Shown here: positions 42,667 through 50,846 of the stretch, piece by piece
How the letters are laid out: every line of letters begins with the position of its first letter
Position numbering within the stretch: position 1 is the stretch's first letter
NCBI GenBank assembly: GCA_040772065.1
Contig: JAXGYX010000001.1
Location: 186,001-250,000 of the forward strand
Source of the DNA: JAXGYX01 sp040772065
Lineage (GTDB): Bacteria > Bacillota > Clostridia > Saccharofermentanales > Fastidiosipilaceae
DNA length: 64,000 nt
Direction of reading: 5' to 3'
The notes under the pieces: generated by a model
Database searches by the model: none
Told to the model about the DNA's origin: nothing
What the model saw: the letters and a program-made list of their open reading frames with translations, nothing else
Program-made: the position numbers and the translations under genes

Positions 42667-43416
42667 ATGTATAAGAAACCGTGTCAATTGATGGCGACCT
42701 CGCCACTTTTTGCCGGGCTGAATCATGAGAGTTTTGAGCCATACTGCCGTCAACTGAACATTCGTCTGATTTACAAGGGTGAGATTGTCGTCAACGAAGG
42801 CGACGAATGTGGCTCTGTGAACGTGGTGCTCGACGGGCAGTTGTCCGTCCAAAAATATGCGAGCAACGGTGATTTTGTCACGCTCAATTTGTTGGGTGAG
42901 GGAGACGTGTTTGGCGAGGATTTGATCTTCGGATCCTCACATGTCTATCCATATTCCATCGAAGCCGTCACCAACGCGAAGATCATCAGTTTGAGTCTTA
43001 ACTTGTTGAAACAGTACATGAATGAAAATCCCGACATGGTCGTCGGTTTTCTTGGCTTTTTATCCGACCGGCTTCAAGAACAAAATGAGCGGATCTCAAT
43101 TTTGTCCCAGCGCAGCCTGCGACAAAAAATTTCCAGCTATTTGGTCAGTCTTTATCATAAATCCAATCTCACTTCGGATGCCGATAAGTTGAACGGAACC
43201 ACCGCGGGGATGTGGACGCGCGAGCCGGCCACGCCCTATGTCGAATTGCCGGTGTCCAAGGAGGTCGCGGCCCGTTTGCTGGCCATGCCCCGTCCGTCAT
43301 TTTCCAGGGAGCTGGTACGCATGGAAAAAGATGGTTTGATTCGTGTGGATGGCAGAACCATTTGGTTGAGCGATCTGGACGCATTGGAGCGTGGCGTGCT
43401 GGATGGTCTGAGATAA
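42667..43416 (+). CDS. Crp/Fnr-family transcriptional regulator
   Basis: A 249-residue regulator: cyclic-nucleotide-binding-like barrel (residues about 20-130, with GEIVVNEGDECGSVNVVLDGQLSVQ and LLGEGDVFGEDLIF) and C-terminal winged helix (ELPVSKEVAARLLAMPRPSFSRELVRMEKDGLIRVDGRTIWL). It has no Fnr-type N-terminal cysteine cluster. ATG 42667 follows AGGAG by 8 bases. A -10 TATAAT (42575-42580) precedes it without a clear -35. The signal is unknown; its position after the corrinoid genes and before the purine operon does not settle the targets. Confidence 0.85.
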   Translation: MYKKPCQLMATSPLFAGLNHESFEPYCRQLNIRLIYKGEIVVNEGDECGSVNVVLDGQLSVQKYASNGDFVTLNLLGEGDVFGEDLIFGSSHVYPYSIEAVTNAKIISLSLNLLKQYMNENPDMVVGFLGFLSDRLQEQNERISILSQRSLRQKISSYLVSLYHKSNLTSDADKLNGTTAGMWTREPATPYVELPVSKEVAARLLAMPRPSFSRELVRMEKDGLIRVDGRTIWLSDLDALERGVLDGLR

Positions 43417-43498
43417 ACGCGGGCCGGTGGCGTGGCGCCGGCCGCGATGTGTCTTTAGGAGGAGGTCGGACCACCGCCGAAAAATGATCACCTCGATG

Positions 43499-43527
43499 TG
43501 TTCAAATTATAGCGAAGCGTGTATAAT
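43499..43527 (+). promoter_or_regulatory. Probable promoter of the xpt-nucleoside importer operon
   Basis: Perfect -10 TATAAT at 43522-43527. The -35 is poor: TGTTCA (43499-43504) at 17 bases or TTCAAA at 15 bases. The 35-base leader leaves no room for a purine riboswitch. Confidence 0.5.
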
Positions 43528-43562
43528 GTCAGCGTCTTGTCCGCTTTGGTTCGGTGAGGGTC

Positions 43563-44156
43563 ATGGAGAAATTAAAACAGGCTATTTTAGAACAAGGTAT
43601 CGTTGTCGGAGAGGATGTCCTCAAGGTGGACAGCTTTTTGAATCACCAGATTGATCCACAGCTGATGAGCGAGATCGGTCAGGAATTTGTTCGCCTGTTT
43701 GGCGATCGGGGGATTACAAAGGTAGTGACGATCGAAGTGTCCGGGATCGCGCCTGCGATTTTCGCGGGCTTTTTTCTTTCGGTTCCCGTCGTGTTCGCCA
43801 AGAAATCCCAATCGCTCACGTTGGATGACGATGTGTACACATCTCATGTGATGTCGTTTACCAAGCGCAAAGAGTATCGCATCACTGTGGAAAAGAAATA
43901 CATAACGGATCAGGACACGGTCTTGCTGATCGACGACTTTCTCGCCGTCGGCCAGGCGCTCAACGGTTTGATCGACATTGTCCGACAAGCCGGTGCGAAA
44001 CTGGCGGGCTGTGGCATCGTGATCGAAAAAGGTTTTTTGCGCGGTGGGGATCTGTTGAGGGAACAGGGCGTGTGTGTTCAATCACTTGCTATTATAGAAT
44101 CAATGGCCGATCGAAAGATCATTTTCCGGGAAACCCCGGAAGGAGGAAATGAATGA
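43563..44156 (+). CDS. xpt: Xanthine phosphoribosyltransferase
   Basis: A 197-residue type I phosphoribosyltransferase that converts xanthine and PRPP to XMP. The start MEKLKQAILEQGIVVGEDVLKVDSFLNHQIDPQLM and the PRPP motif TVLLIDDFLAVGQALNGLIDIV match Xpt closely, with VVFAKKSQSLTLDDDVYTSHVMSFTK typical of the family. Its stop overlaps the start of a BMP-type binding-protein gene (ATGA), so purine uptake and salvage are coupled here. Confidence 0.93.
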   Translation: MEKLKQAILEQGIVVGEDVLKVDSFLNHQIDPQLMSEIGQEFVRLFGDRGITKVVTIEVSGIAPAIFAGFFLSVPVVFAKKSQSLTLDDDVYTSHVMSFTKRKEYRITVEKKYITDQDTVLLIDDFLAVGQALNGLIDIVRQAGAKLAGCGIVIEKGFLRGGDLLREQGVCVQSLAIIESMADRKIIFRETPEGGNE

Positions 44157-45343
44157 AAATGAAGAAACTGGTAACGCTGATGCTGACTGTGACCATGTTG
44201 GCCGCGGCGGCACTCAGCGGTTGCTCGGGCAGTGTCAAGGACAGCGGCTCCACTGAGACTACGGTCGCCGCGGACACCAAAGAGACCGATGCCGAAACCG
44301 AGGCGTCCGAACGGGACGCGGACGGCGCGCCGATGAAGGTCGGTGTCCTCTATATCAGCACCAAGACAGATGGTGGCTGGTCTCAGGGACACGCAGAAGG
44401 ATTCGCCAAGGCGGTCGAGACGATTGGCGCTGACAAGGTACAACTGATCGAAAAAGAGAGCGTCGCGGATACCGATGCGCAGGCGACGGAAACCGCTATA
44501 CGCGCCATGATTCAAGAGGGCTGCGAGATTATTTTCGCGACCAGCTTTGGCTTCATGGAGACGGTGGAACGCATGTCCCACGAATTCCCTGAAGTGAAAT
44601 TTGAACACTGTTCCGGTTACATGTCCAATGAGAATATGGACAACTATTTCGGCCAGATTGAACAGGCGCGCTATCTTTCGGGTATCGCCGCCGGTTACAA
44701 AACCGAGACCGATAAAATTGGATTTGTGGCGGCTCAGCCGATTCCCGAAGTCATCCGGGGTGTCAACGCATTCACACTGGGTGTTCGCTCGGTCAATCCG
44801 GAAGCCGAAGTGCACGTCAAATTTTCAATGACCTGGTTTGACCCCGGCAAAGAGACCGAAACCGCGAAAGCGTTGCTGGACGAGGGCTGTGACGTCCTGG
44901 CCATGCATCAGGACACTCCGTCCACATTGAAAGCCGCCGAGGACGCGGGTGGGTTCGCGGTGGGTTACGACCTGAGCGCGGCGGATGTGGTGCCGAACGC
45001 GTATTTGACCGCGCCGCTGTGGAACTGGTCGGTTTACTATACTCATAAGCTGAACGCGATGCTGGATGGAACCTGGGCGGTTGAGCAATCCTGGGGCGGC
45101 ATGAAAGAGGATCTGATTCAGTTGGATGAGCTGACCGATCTGGTGCCCGAGGAAGCGGTCGCGGAAATTGACGAAGTGATGGCGGATATCGTCGAACAGG
45201 GCAACGCCTATGTTTTCGCCGGTCCGTTGAAGGACCAGGCGGGCAACGAAGTCTGCCCCGAGGGCCAGAGCGTCAGCCAGGAAGACCAGATGGCGATGGA
45301 TTACTTTGTGGAAGGTGTGGTGGGTTCGATACCGACTCAGTGA
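44153..45343 (+). CDS. BMP-family nucleoside-binding lipoprotein
   Basis: A 396-residue binding protein of the BMP/PnrA type. Lipoprotein signal MKMKKLVTLMLTVTMLAAAALSGC, then the fold begins at about residue 62 (MKVGVLYISTKTDGGWSQGHAEGF). VEHCSG-type region FEHCSGYMSNENMDNYFGQIEQARYLSGIAAG is diagnostic. These proteins bind purine nucleosides. ATG 44153 is 6 bases after AGGAGG. First component of a complete importer; a strong hairpin follows. Confidence 0.92.
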   Translation: MKMKKLVTLMLTVTMLAAAALSGCSGSVKDSGSTETTVAADTKETDAETEASERDADGAPMKVGVLYISTKTDGGWSQGHAEGFAKAVETIGADKVQLIEKESVADTDAQATETAIRAMIQEGCEIIFATSFGFMETVERMSHEFPEVKFEHCSGYMSNENMDNYFGQIEQARYLSGIAAGYKTETDKIGFVAAQPIPEVIRGVNAFTLGVRSVNPEAEVHVKFSMTWFDPGKETETAKALLDEGCDVLAMHQDTPSTLKAAEDAGGFAVGYDLSAADVVPNAYLTAPLWNWSVYYTHKLNAMLDGTWAVEQSWGGMKEDLIQLDELTDLVPEEAVAEIDEVMADIVEQGNAYVFAGPLKDQAGNEVCPEGQSVSQEDQMAMDYFVEGVVGSIPTQ

Positions 45344-45423
45344 TGAGCAGTCAATCGATCCCGGCGCGACGGTTCACGAGATTCGCCTGAGCGGTCGTGT
45401 GAGACAAATGGTTTGATATGTTG

Positions 45424-45469
45424 GTTTCGGTGCCGGCCCTTTACGCGGACGGCGCCGAAACATGTTTTT
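45424..45469 (+). terminator. Attenuating terminator between binding protein and ATPase genes
   Basis: A long stem (45424-45438 with 45447-45461, 15 positions with one mismatch and one G-T pair), 8-base loop, then ATGTTTTT. It should lower expression of the membrane subunits relative to the binding protein, a common arrangement. Confidence 0.8.
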
Positions 45470-45501
45470 GGAAGAAAATTGTGATTCTCAGGAGACAGAC
45501 A

Positions 45502-47061
45502 ATGGAGATAATCAAGCAGGTTCCGGCTCTTGAAATGAGAGGGATATCGAAATCATTTGGTAGCGTGCGCGCCAATCATGATGTGAATTTCACCCTTGAT
45601 CATGGTGAGATCCATGCGCTGTTGGGTGAAAATGGATCCGGAAAAAGCACGTTGATGAATATTTTGTCCGGCATCTACAGCCCGGACAGCGGAATGATCA
45701 TGATCAACGGGACCGTGCGGCAGTTTCATTCGCCTAAAGACGCCATTTCGCAAAAAATTGGTATGGTGCACCAACACTTTCGGCTGATGGAAAACATGTT
45801 GGCCTGGGAAAATGTCCAGGCCGGCACCGCCGGCGCGAAGCTGGATAGAAAAAAATCCATTGAACGCATGGTCGCGCTGGCCGAACAATATCAAATCGGC
45901 TTTGACCCCGGCAAAAGTGTGCGCGCGATGTCGGTCGGTGAAAAACAAAATGTGGAGATTATGAAGGTGTTGTACCGGGGCGCGGACATCCTGGTCATGG
46001 ACGAGCCGACCGCGGTGCTCACACCTCAAGAGATCGAGGGCCTGTTCACCGTGCTCAGAAAGATGCGCGATGATGGGCGTTCGGTCATCTTCATCAGTCA
46101 CAAGCTAAACGAGGTCGCCGCGCTTTGTGACCGGGTGACGGTGCTGCGCGCAGGTGAGGCCGTGGGCTGTGCCAGAGTGGCGGATTTGCGACGGGACAAC
46201 ATGATTGAGATGATGGTTGGCCATAAAGTGGACCTGTCGATCGATCGCCCCGAACCGCAACACCGGCCGGTCTGTTTAACGGTGGATCAATTGACGGTGA
46301 AAGATGGGTTGGGGACGACCAAGCTGAATCAGGTGAGTTTTGATTTGGCTCCGGGGGAGATTCTTGGTGTGGCGGGATTGGCCGGCAGTGGTCAAAAAGA
46401 ACTCTGTGAGGCGATCGCCGGGCTCCAGTCCGATGTCGAGGGGTCGATTCAGTTCGATGGCCGTGACATCCTGGGACACTCTCCGCGCGAAATCATCCGC
46501 ATGGGCGTCAGCATGAGCTTCATCCCGGAAGATCGGCTTGGGATGGGTCTGGTTCCAAATATGGACATCGTGGAGAACATCATGCTCAAGGACTACGCTT
46601 TTCACAAAGGTCCCTGGTTGCAAATCAAAACCGCGGAGAAAAAAGCCCGTCAAATCGTCGATCAGCTGGACATCAACACTGCGGGGGTTGGACAGGCGGT
46701 GCGTAAACTGTCGGGCGGGAACATTCAAAAAGTCATTTTGGGTCGTGAGATCAATCTGAATCCCAAGCTGTTGATCACCGCGTACGCGGTACGGGGGCTG
46801 GATATCAATTCCGCCTACACAATTTATGATTTACTTAACACTCAGAAGCAAAAGGGTGTCGCGATCCTGTACATCGGAGAGGATTTGGATGTACTGTTGG
46901 AGTTGTGTGACCGAATTCTTGTTTTATGTCAAGGTGAGGTCACCGGCATTGTAAAGGCTCAGGATGTGACGAAAGAGGATATCGGCCTGTTGATGTCCGG
47001 TGGTTCTCCGGATACGGTCGTGTCAAATGGACGGGCGCGCGAAGAGGAGGGTGGACAGTGA
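45502..47061 (+). CDS. Nucleoside ABC importer, double ATP-binding subunit
   Basis: A 519-residue fused ATPase of the NupA/YufO type. Domain 1 has Walker A GENGSGKST, Walker B ILVMDEPTAVLTPQE and IFISHKLNEV. Domain 2 has GLAGSGQKEL in place of Walker A and KLSGGNIQKVILGREI as signature; its Walker B region LLITAYAVRGLDIN is degenerate, as usual for this family. ATG 45502 follows AGGAG by 7 bases. GTG start of the first permease overlaps the end by 4 bases. Confidence 0.9.
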   Translation: MEIIKQVPALEMRGISKSFGSVRANHDVNFTLDHGEIHALLGENGSGKSTLMNILSGIYSPDSGMIMINGTVRQFHSPKDAISQKIGMVHQHFRLMENMLAWENVQAGTAGAKLDRKKSIERMVALAEQYQIGFDPGKSVRAMSVGEKQNVEIMKVLYRGADILVMDEPTAVLTPQEIEGLFTVLRKMRDDGRSVIFISHKLNEVAALCDRVTVLRAGEAVGCARVADLRRDNMIEMMVGHKVDLSIDRPEPQHRPVCLTVDQLTVKDGLGTTKLNQVSFDLAPGEILGVAGLAGSGQKELCEAIAGLQSDVEGSIQFDGRDILGHSPREIIRMGVSMSFIPEDRLGMGLVPNMDIVENIMLKDYAFHKGPWLQIKTAEKKARQIVDQLDINTAGVGQAVRKLSGGNIQKVILGREINLNPKLLITAYAVRGLDINSAYTIYDLLNTQKQKGVAILYIGEDLDVLLELCDRILVLCQGEVTGIVKAQDVTKEDIGLLMSGGSPDTVVSNGRAREEEGGQ

Positions 47062-48155
47062 AATTCAGAATGGTTCAAAGGACTCGGATATCCACTCTAA
47101 AAGCGATGTCGATCCGGATTGTCGCCATCCTGTTGGCGCTGCTGGTCGCTGCGTTGTTGTTGCTGGTCATGGGCTTTAATCCCTTGGAGGCGTATGCCGC
47201 CATGCTGTCCGGCGCGTTTGGCTCGTTCACCGGTTTGAGAAGCACCGTCACGACCGCGGTGCCGCTGATCATCATCTCGCTGGGCATCTCAATCGCGTTC
47301 AGCATGAATTTTGTCAATGTGGGCGGTGAAGGACAATTGTTGGCGGGCGCGGTGGGGGCGACATTCATAGCGCATAATTTGCCTATGTCATTGCCCGCGC
47401 CGATCATGTTGTTGGCGATGGCCGTCGCGTCCATGCTGTTAGGTGGCCTGCTGGCCGCTATTCCGGCTTTTTTCAAAGCGAAATACAATGTGAATGAGAC
47501 TTTATTCACGTTGATGCTGAATTATGTCATGCAATATTTTGTGTTGATGCTGCGCAGCCAAATCTGGAGGGATCCAAAGGGGATGGGTTTTCCCAAGATC
47601 GCCGCGGTTCCGACCAACGCGATGTTGCCTAAATGGGGAGGGATCCACATCGGTTGGATGGTCGCCCTGGTGCTCGTGGCGATCGTCCACATAATGATGC
47701 GGCGCACAAAAATCGGCTATGAGATGCGGGTTGTGGGGTCAAGTGTGAACACTGCCCGCTATGCCGGTATGAATGTCAATAAAGTAATCATCATTGGTGT
47801 CTGCGTCTCCGGAGCGATCGCGGGCCTGACCGGCATGATCAAACTGTCCGGCAGCACCTACAACCTGACCGAGACCATCGGTGGCGGGAGCGGATTCACG
47901 GCGGTCATCATCGCCTGGCTGTCCAAACTGTCGGCGCCGGTCATCTTGTTTGTCGGTTTTATGTTTGGCGCGTTGACGCAAGGGGCGACCGCGATGGAAA
48001 TCGCCCTGGGCATCCCCGCGGCGTTGGCCGACTCCATACAAGGTCTGATTTTATTTGGTGCGCTGGGTTGTGAATTTTTCATTCAATATAAACTGGTGCG
48101 AGAACAAAGAACGCTCGCCCGACAGCCGGAGCTGAACGAGGAGGTGGCGGAATGA
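47058..48155 (+). CDS. Nucleoside ABC importer, permease 1
   Basis: A 365-residue permease of the BPD_transp_2 family, with NVGGEGQLLAGAVGATF, NVNETLFTLMLNYVMQYFVLML and RYAGMNVNKVIIIGVCVSGAIAGLTG as family positions. GTG start 7 bases after GAGGAGG. It pairs with the next permease as a heterodimer, as in the NupBC nucleoside importers. Confidence 0.9.
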   Translation: MKFRMVQRTRISTLKAMSIRIVAILLALLVAALLLLVMGFNPLEAYAAMLSGAFGSFTGLRSTVTTAVPLIIISLGISIAFSMNFVNVGGEGQLLAGAVGATFIAHNLPMSLPAPIMLLAMAVASMLLGGLLAAIPAFFKAKYNVNETLFTLMLNYVMQYFVLMLRSQIWRDPKGMGFPKIAAVPTNAMLPKWGGIHIGWMVALVLVAIVHIMMRRTKIGYEMRVVGSSVNTARYAGMNVNKVIIIGVCVSGAIAGLTGMIKLSGSTYNLTETIGGGSGFTAVIIAWLSKLSAPVILFVGFMFGALTQGATAMEIALGIPAALADSIQGLILFGALGCEFFIQYKLVREQRTLARQPELNEEVAE

Positions 48156-49150
48156 ACAGAATCGGCATGCAAGTCGCGTTGCTGTTGGCCTCGGCCATCC
48201 GGATGTCCACACCTTTGATTCTGGGCACGCTGGGTGAGACGCTGACCGAGCGCGCCGGCAATTTGAACCTTGGTGTGGAAGGCATGATGATGCTCGGCGG
48301 ATCGGTCTCGTATTTGATCGCGCTCTATACCGAAAGCCCCTTGCTGGCGCTGCTCGGTGGAATGCTGGGCGCGATGTTGGGCGCTTTTCTATACGCGTTC
48401 ATGACGATCACTTTGCGTGCGAACCAGACGGTCAGCGGTCTCGCGCTGGCGATATTCGGCGTCGGTCTGGGCAACACGTTGGGGAAAATTGGCGCAGGCG
48501 CGAACGTTCCACAGCGGGTGACGGCGCTGTTCAAAGCCGCGCCGCTCACGCTTCGATCGGGTGGCGTTCAGGATCTGAAAATCATCGGACCGGTGTTGAG
48601 CTTCATAAATGAGGCGTTTCTAAAGCATGACGTGTTCGTCTACCTGGCCGTGTCGCTGGCGGTGTTGTTTTATCTGTTTTTGTTTAAGACCAAAATCGGA
48701 TTGAACATCCGCGCGGTCGGCGAAAACCCATCGGCCGCCGACGCCTCGGGGCTAACCGTCTCCCGCGTGAAGTACGGCTGTGTGCTTGCAGGAGGAGCGT
48801 TGGCGGGGCTGGCCGGAGCGTATTATCCATTGGCGCATATCGGCGCGTGGACCGACAACATTACCGGGGGGCGGGGCTGGATTGTGGTCGCGCTGGTCAT
48901 TTTCGTGCGCTGGCATCCACTAAAGGCGATTGTTGGATCGGTTTTATTTGGCCTATTGGATATCATCGGAGTCCGTCTGCCCACATTGATTCCCGGTATC
49001 GCGCATTTGCCTATTTTTTCGGAGTACGCGTTTAACATGTATCCTTACATCATGACGATCATTGTGCTGATTTTTTCATATGCCAGAGGGAAAAAAGGCT
49101 GGATGGGACCGGCTTCGCTGGGTCAGTCATTCTTTCGGGAGGAACGCTGA
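48152..49150 (+). CDS. Nucleoside ABC importer, permease 2
   Basis: A 332-residue permease, shorter partner of the previous one. Typical positions: TLGETLTERAGNLNLGVEGMMMLGG, RANQTVSGLALAIFGVGLG and GRGWIVVALVIFVRWHPLKAIVGSVLFG. Its ATG overlaps the previous stop by 4 bases. Last gene of the xpt-importer operon. Confidence 0.9.
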   Translation: MNRIGMQVALLLASAIRMSTPLILGTLGETLTERAGNLNLGVEGMMMLGGSVSYLIALYTESPLLALLGGMLGAMLGAFLYAFMTITLRANQTVSGLALAIFGVGLGNTLGKIGAGANVPQRVTALFKAAPLTLRSGGVQDLKIIGPVLSFINEAFLKHDVFVYLAVSLAVLFYLFLFKTKIGLNIRAVGENPSAADASGLTVSRVKYGCVLAGGALAGLAGAYYPLAHIGAWTDNITGGRGWIVVALVIFVRWHPLKAIVGSVLFGLLDIIGVRLPTLIPGIAHLPIFSEYAFNMYPYIMTIIVLIFSYARGKKGWMGPASLGQSFFREER

Positions 49151-49223
49151 CGAAGCCGAGGCGCGCCGTTCAAGCGGGTTGACATGAATTTGCAATGAAT
49201 GAACACTAAAATGTAATATGTAA

Positions 49224-49266
49224 GGCCTGCCGGAACATCCAAATTCTCGCGGGCCGTTCATTTTTT
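49224..49266 (+). terminator. Terminator after the nucleoside importer operon
   Basis: GGCCTGC (49224-49230) pairs with GCGGGCC (49249-49255, one G-T pair) with an 18-base loop, followed by GTTCATTTTTTC. An outer AATGAAC / GTTCATT pairing may extend the stem. A -10-like TATAAT for the next gene lies at 49271-49276. Confidence 0.55.
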
Positions 49267-49341
49267 CATGTATAATTACATTGTCGGTCTGTTTGACAAC
49301 AGATGTTTCAGTCGCACCCGGATGAAAGGATTTTTCAAAGA

Positions 49342-50754
49342 ATGCAACTTCTCGCCATGCAGATTATTGACGACATCGTCCAATTTTTTAGACGGTTGTT
49401 TTTTAATTTGGCCAATGGCTTGTTTATATTTGGAAATGTCTGGGACATAATTCTCGTTGCGGTTGACGTCACCGTATGCACACTGGTCGTATATTTCATT
49501 CTTAAATTAATGCGTGACACGAGGGCCTGGCAATTGCTCAAAGGCATCGTTTTCATTGTTGTGTTCACACAGGTCAGCGGTCTGCTCGGCCTGCAGACCA
49601 TGAACTATCTATTGACAAACTCACTTTCGATCCTGGCGGTGGCTTTTGTCATCATTTTTCAACCGGAGCTAAGGCGAGCGCTCGAGAAAGTCGGTCGCAG
49701 ATCGGTGAATCTGCTGTCCAGTGTGACCGCCGGCTACAATGAAGAGGCTGACGAAGTGGACACCATCACACGCGAGGTGTCGATCGCCTGCGCAGCCATG
49801 GCGCGGGAACGCACCGGAGCCTTGATTGTGTTTGAACGCAATACAAGATTGGGTGAGCTGACCGAGCAGCCCAACGCGGTGATTGTCGACGCCGCGGTGA
49901 CCGCCATGAACCTGCAGCAGATCTTTTATGAAGGGTCTCCGATGCATGATGGCGCTGTTTTGGTAAGAAATGGTCGGATTTATGCGGCCCGTTGCCATGT
50001 CCCGCTGTCCGATGACACCCGGGTCCGTGACGGGCTGGGCACTCGGCACCGAGCCGCGATCGGAGCCAGCGAGATGGGCGACTCCTTCGCCGTGGTCGTG
50101 TCGGAAGAGCATGGCACCATTTCGTTGACCCTGGAAGGCCGCCTTTATCGGATTGAGAGTGGTGAGGCTCTGCGCCGAGTGCTGGAGAAGCTTTTGAAAA
50201 CCAGAACCTGGAGAGAGACCGGTGGCGGTTCGTTCATACAACGCGTCAGAGGTCTGTTCCTGAAGCCCGACGAGTCGCCCGAGATCGCGGAGGCGCTGGC
50301 CTCTCAGACCGCAGAGGCGATCAAGCCTAAAAAGAGGAAAAACTTACTCAAACTGGCATCTTTGCTGATCGCCCTGGCGCTCTGGGCTTTGGTTCAATCT
50401 GCGATCAATCCGATCAGTCTGACGACGGTCACAGTTCCGCTGCAAACTGACAGCATCAATTATCTTGATCAGTACGATTTGGATTTCGCCAAACCAAGCA
50501 GCACGATTCAGTTGCAGATCCGTTCGCGGAAAAAATATATTGACAGGATGACACCGTCCAACATTGTCGCCTCCATCGACTTTGGTGATTTGGACTTTGA
50601 GACGATTATGCAGGAGATCGAATCCGGTCATACTTCCAGTCAGCAGAAAATGCAGGTGCATGTGCAGGTGGATGGAGTTTTTGATTCCGCCTATGAAGTT
50701 GCCAGCCGAACACCATCCGCGTTTTATGTCAGACTATATCCGGTGGAGCGATGA
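49342..50754 (+). CDS. cdaA: Diadenylate cyclase CdaA fused to a CdaR-like YbbR domain
   Basis: One 470-residue protein combining two normally separate ones. N-terminal half: three membrane helices (about residues 32-107), then the DAC domain that makes cyclic di-AMP from two ATP, with DGA (203-205) in MHDGAVLVRNGRIYAARCHVPLS and RHR (235-237) in LGTRHRAAIGASE. After a linker, a further helix (about 337-353) and one YbbR-type beta domain (about 360-470) like those of CdaR, the regulator normally encoded next to cdaA. No frameshift or stop separates them. Start taken at ATG 49342 (MQLLAMQIIDD) behind AAAGGA; ATG 49303 is possible. glmM follows, as in the classical cdaA-cdaR-glmM order. Confidence 0.88.
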   Translation: MQLLAMQIIDDIVQFFRRLFFNLANGLFIFGNVWDIILVAVDVTVCTLVVYFILKLMRDTRAWQLLKGIVFIVVFTQVSGLLGLQTMNYLLTNSLSILAVAFVIIFQPELRRALEKVGRRSVNLLSSVTAGYNEEADEVDTITREVSIACAAMARERTGALIVFERNTRLGELTEQPNAVIVDAAVTAMNLQQIFYEGSPMHDGAVLVRNGRIYAARCHVPLSDDTRVRDGLGTRHRAAIGASEMGDSFAVVVSEEHGTISLTLEGRLYRIESGEALRRVLEKLLKTRTWRETGGGSFIQRVRGLFLKPDESPEIAEALASQTAEAIKPKKRKNLLKLASLLIALALWALVQSAINPISLTTVTVPLQTDSINYLDQYDLDFAKPSSTIQLQIRSRKKYIDRMTPSNIVASIDFGDLDFETIMQEIESGHTSSQQKMQVHVQVDGVFDSAYEVASRTPSAFYVRLYPVER

Positions 50755-50846
50755 TCGTGGGAGATGCTGTTCGTCCGCGGGCGATTGATTTCGCGCAGTC
50801 CGAAGTTATATAAATGAAAATAATGAAATCAAGGAGATTATGAAAT

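Noticed and set aside
43429..43450. GGCCGG...CCGGCC hairpin as terminator of the Crp/Fnr gene
   Set aside because: The loop is 10 bases and no U-tract follows, so it is not convincing.
43417..43562. Purine riboswitch in front of xpt
   Set aside because: The TATAAT box lies 36 bases before the ATG and no conserved purine-aptamer loops are present.
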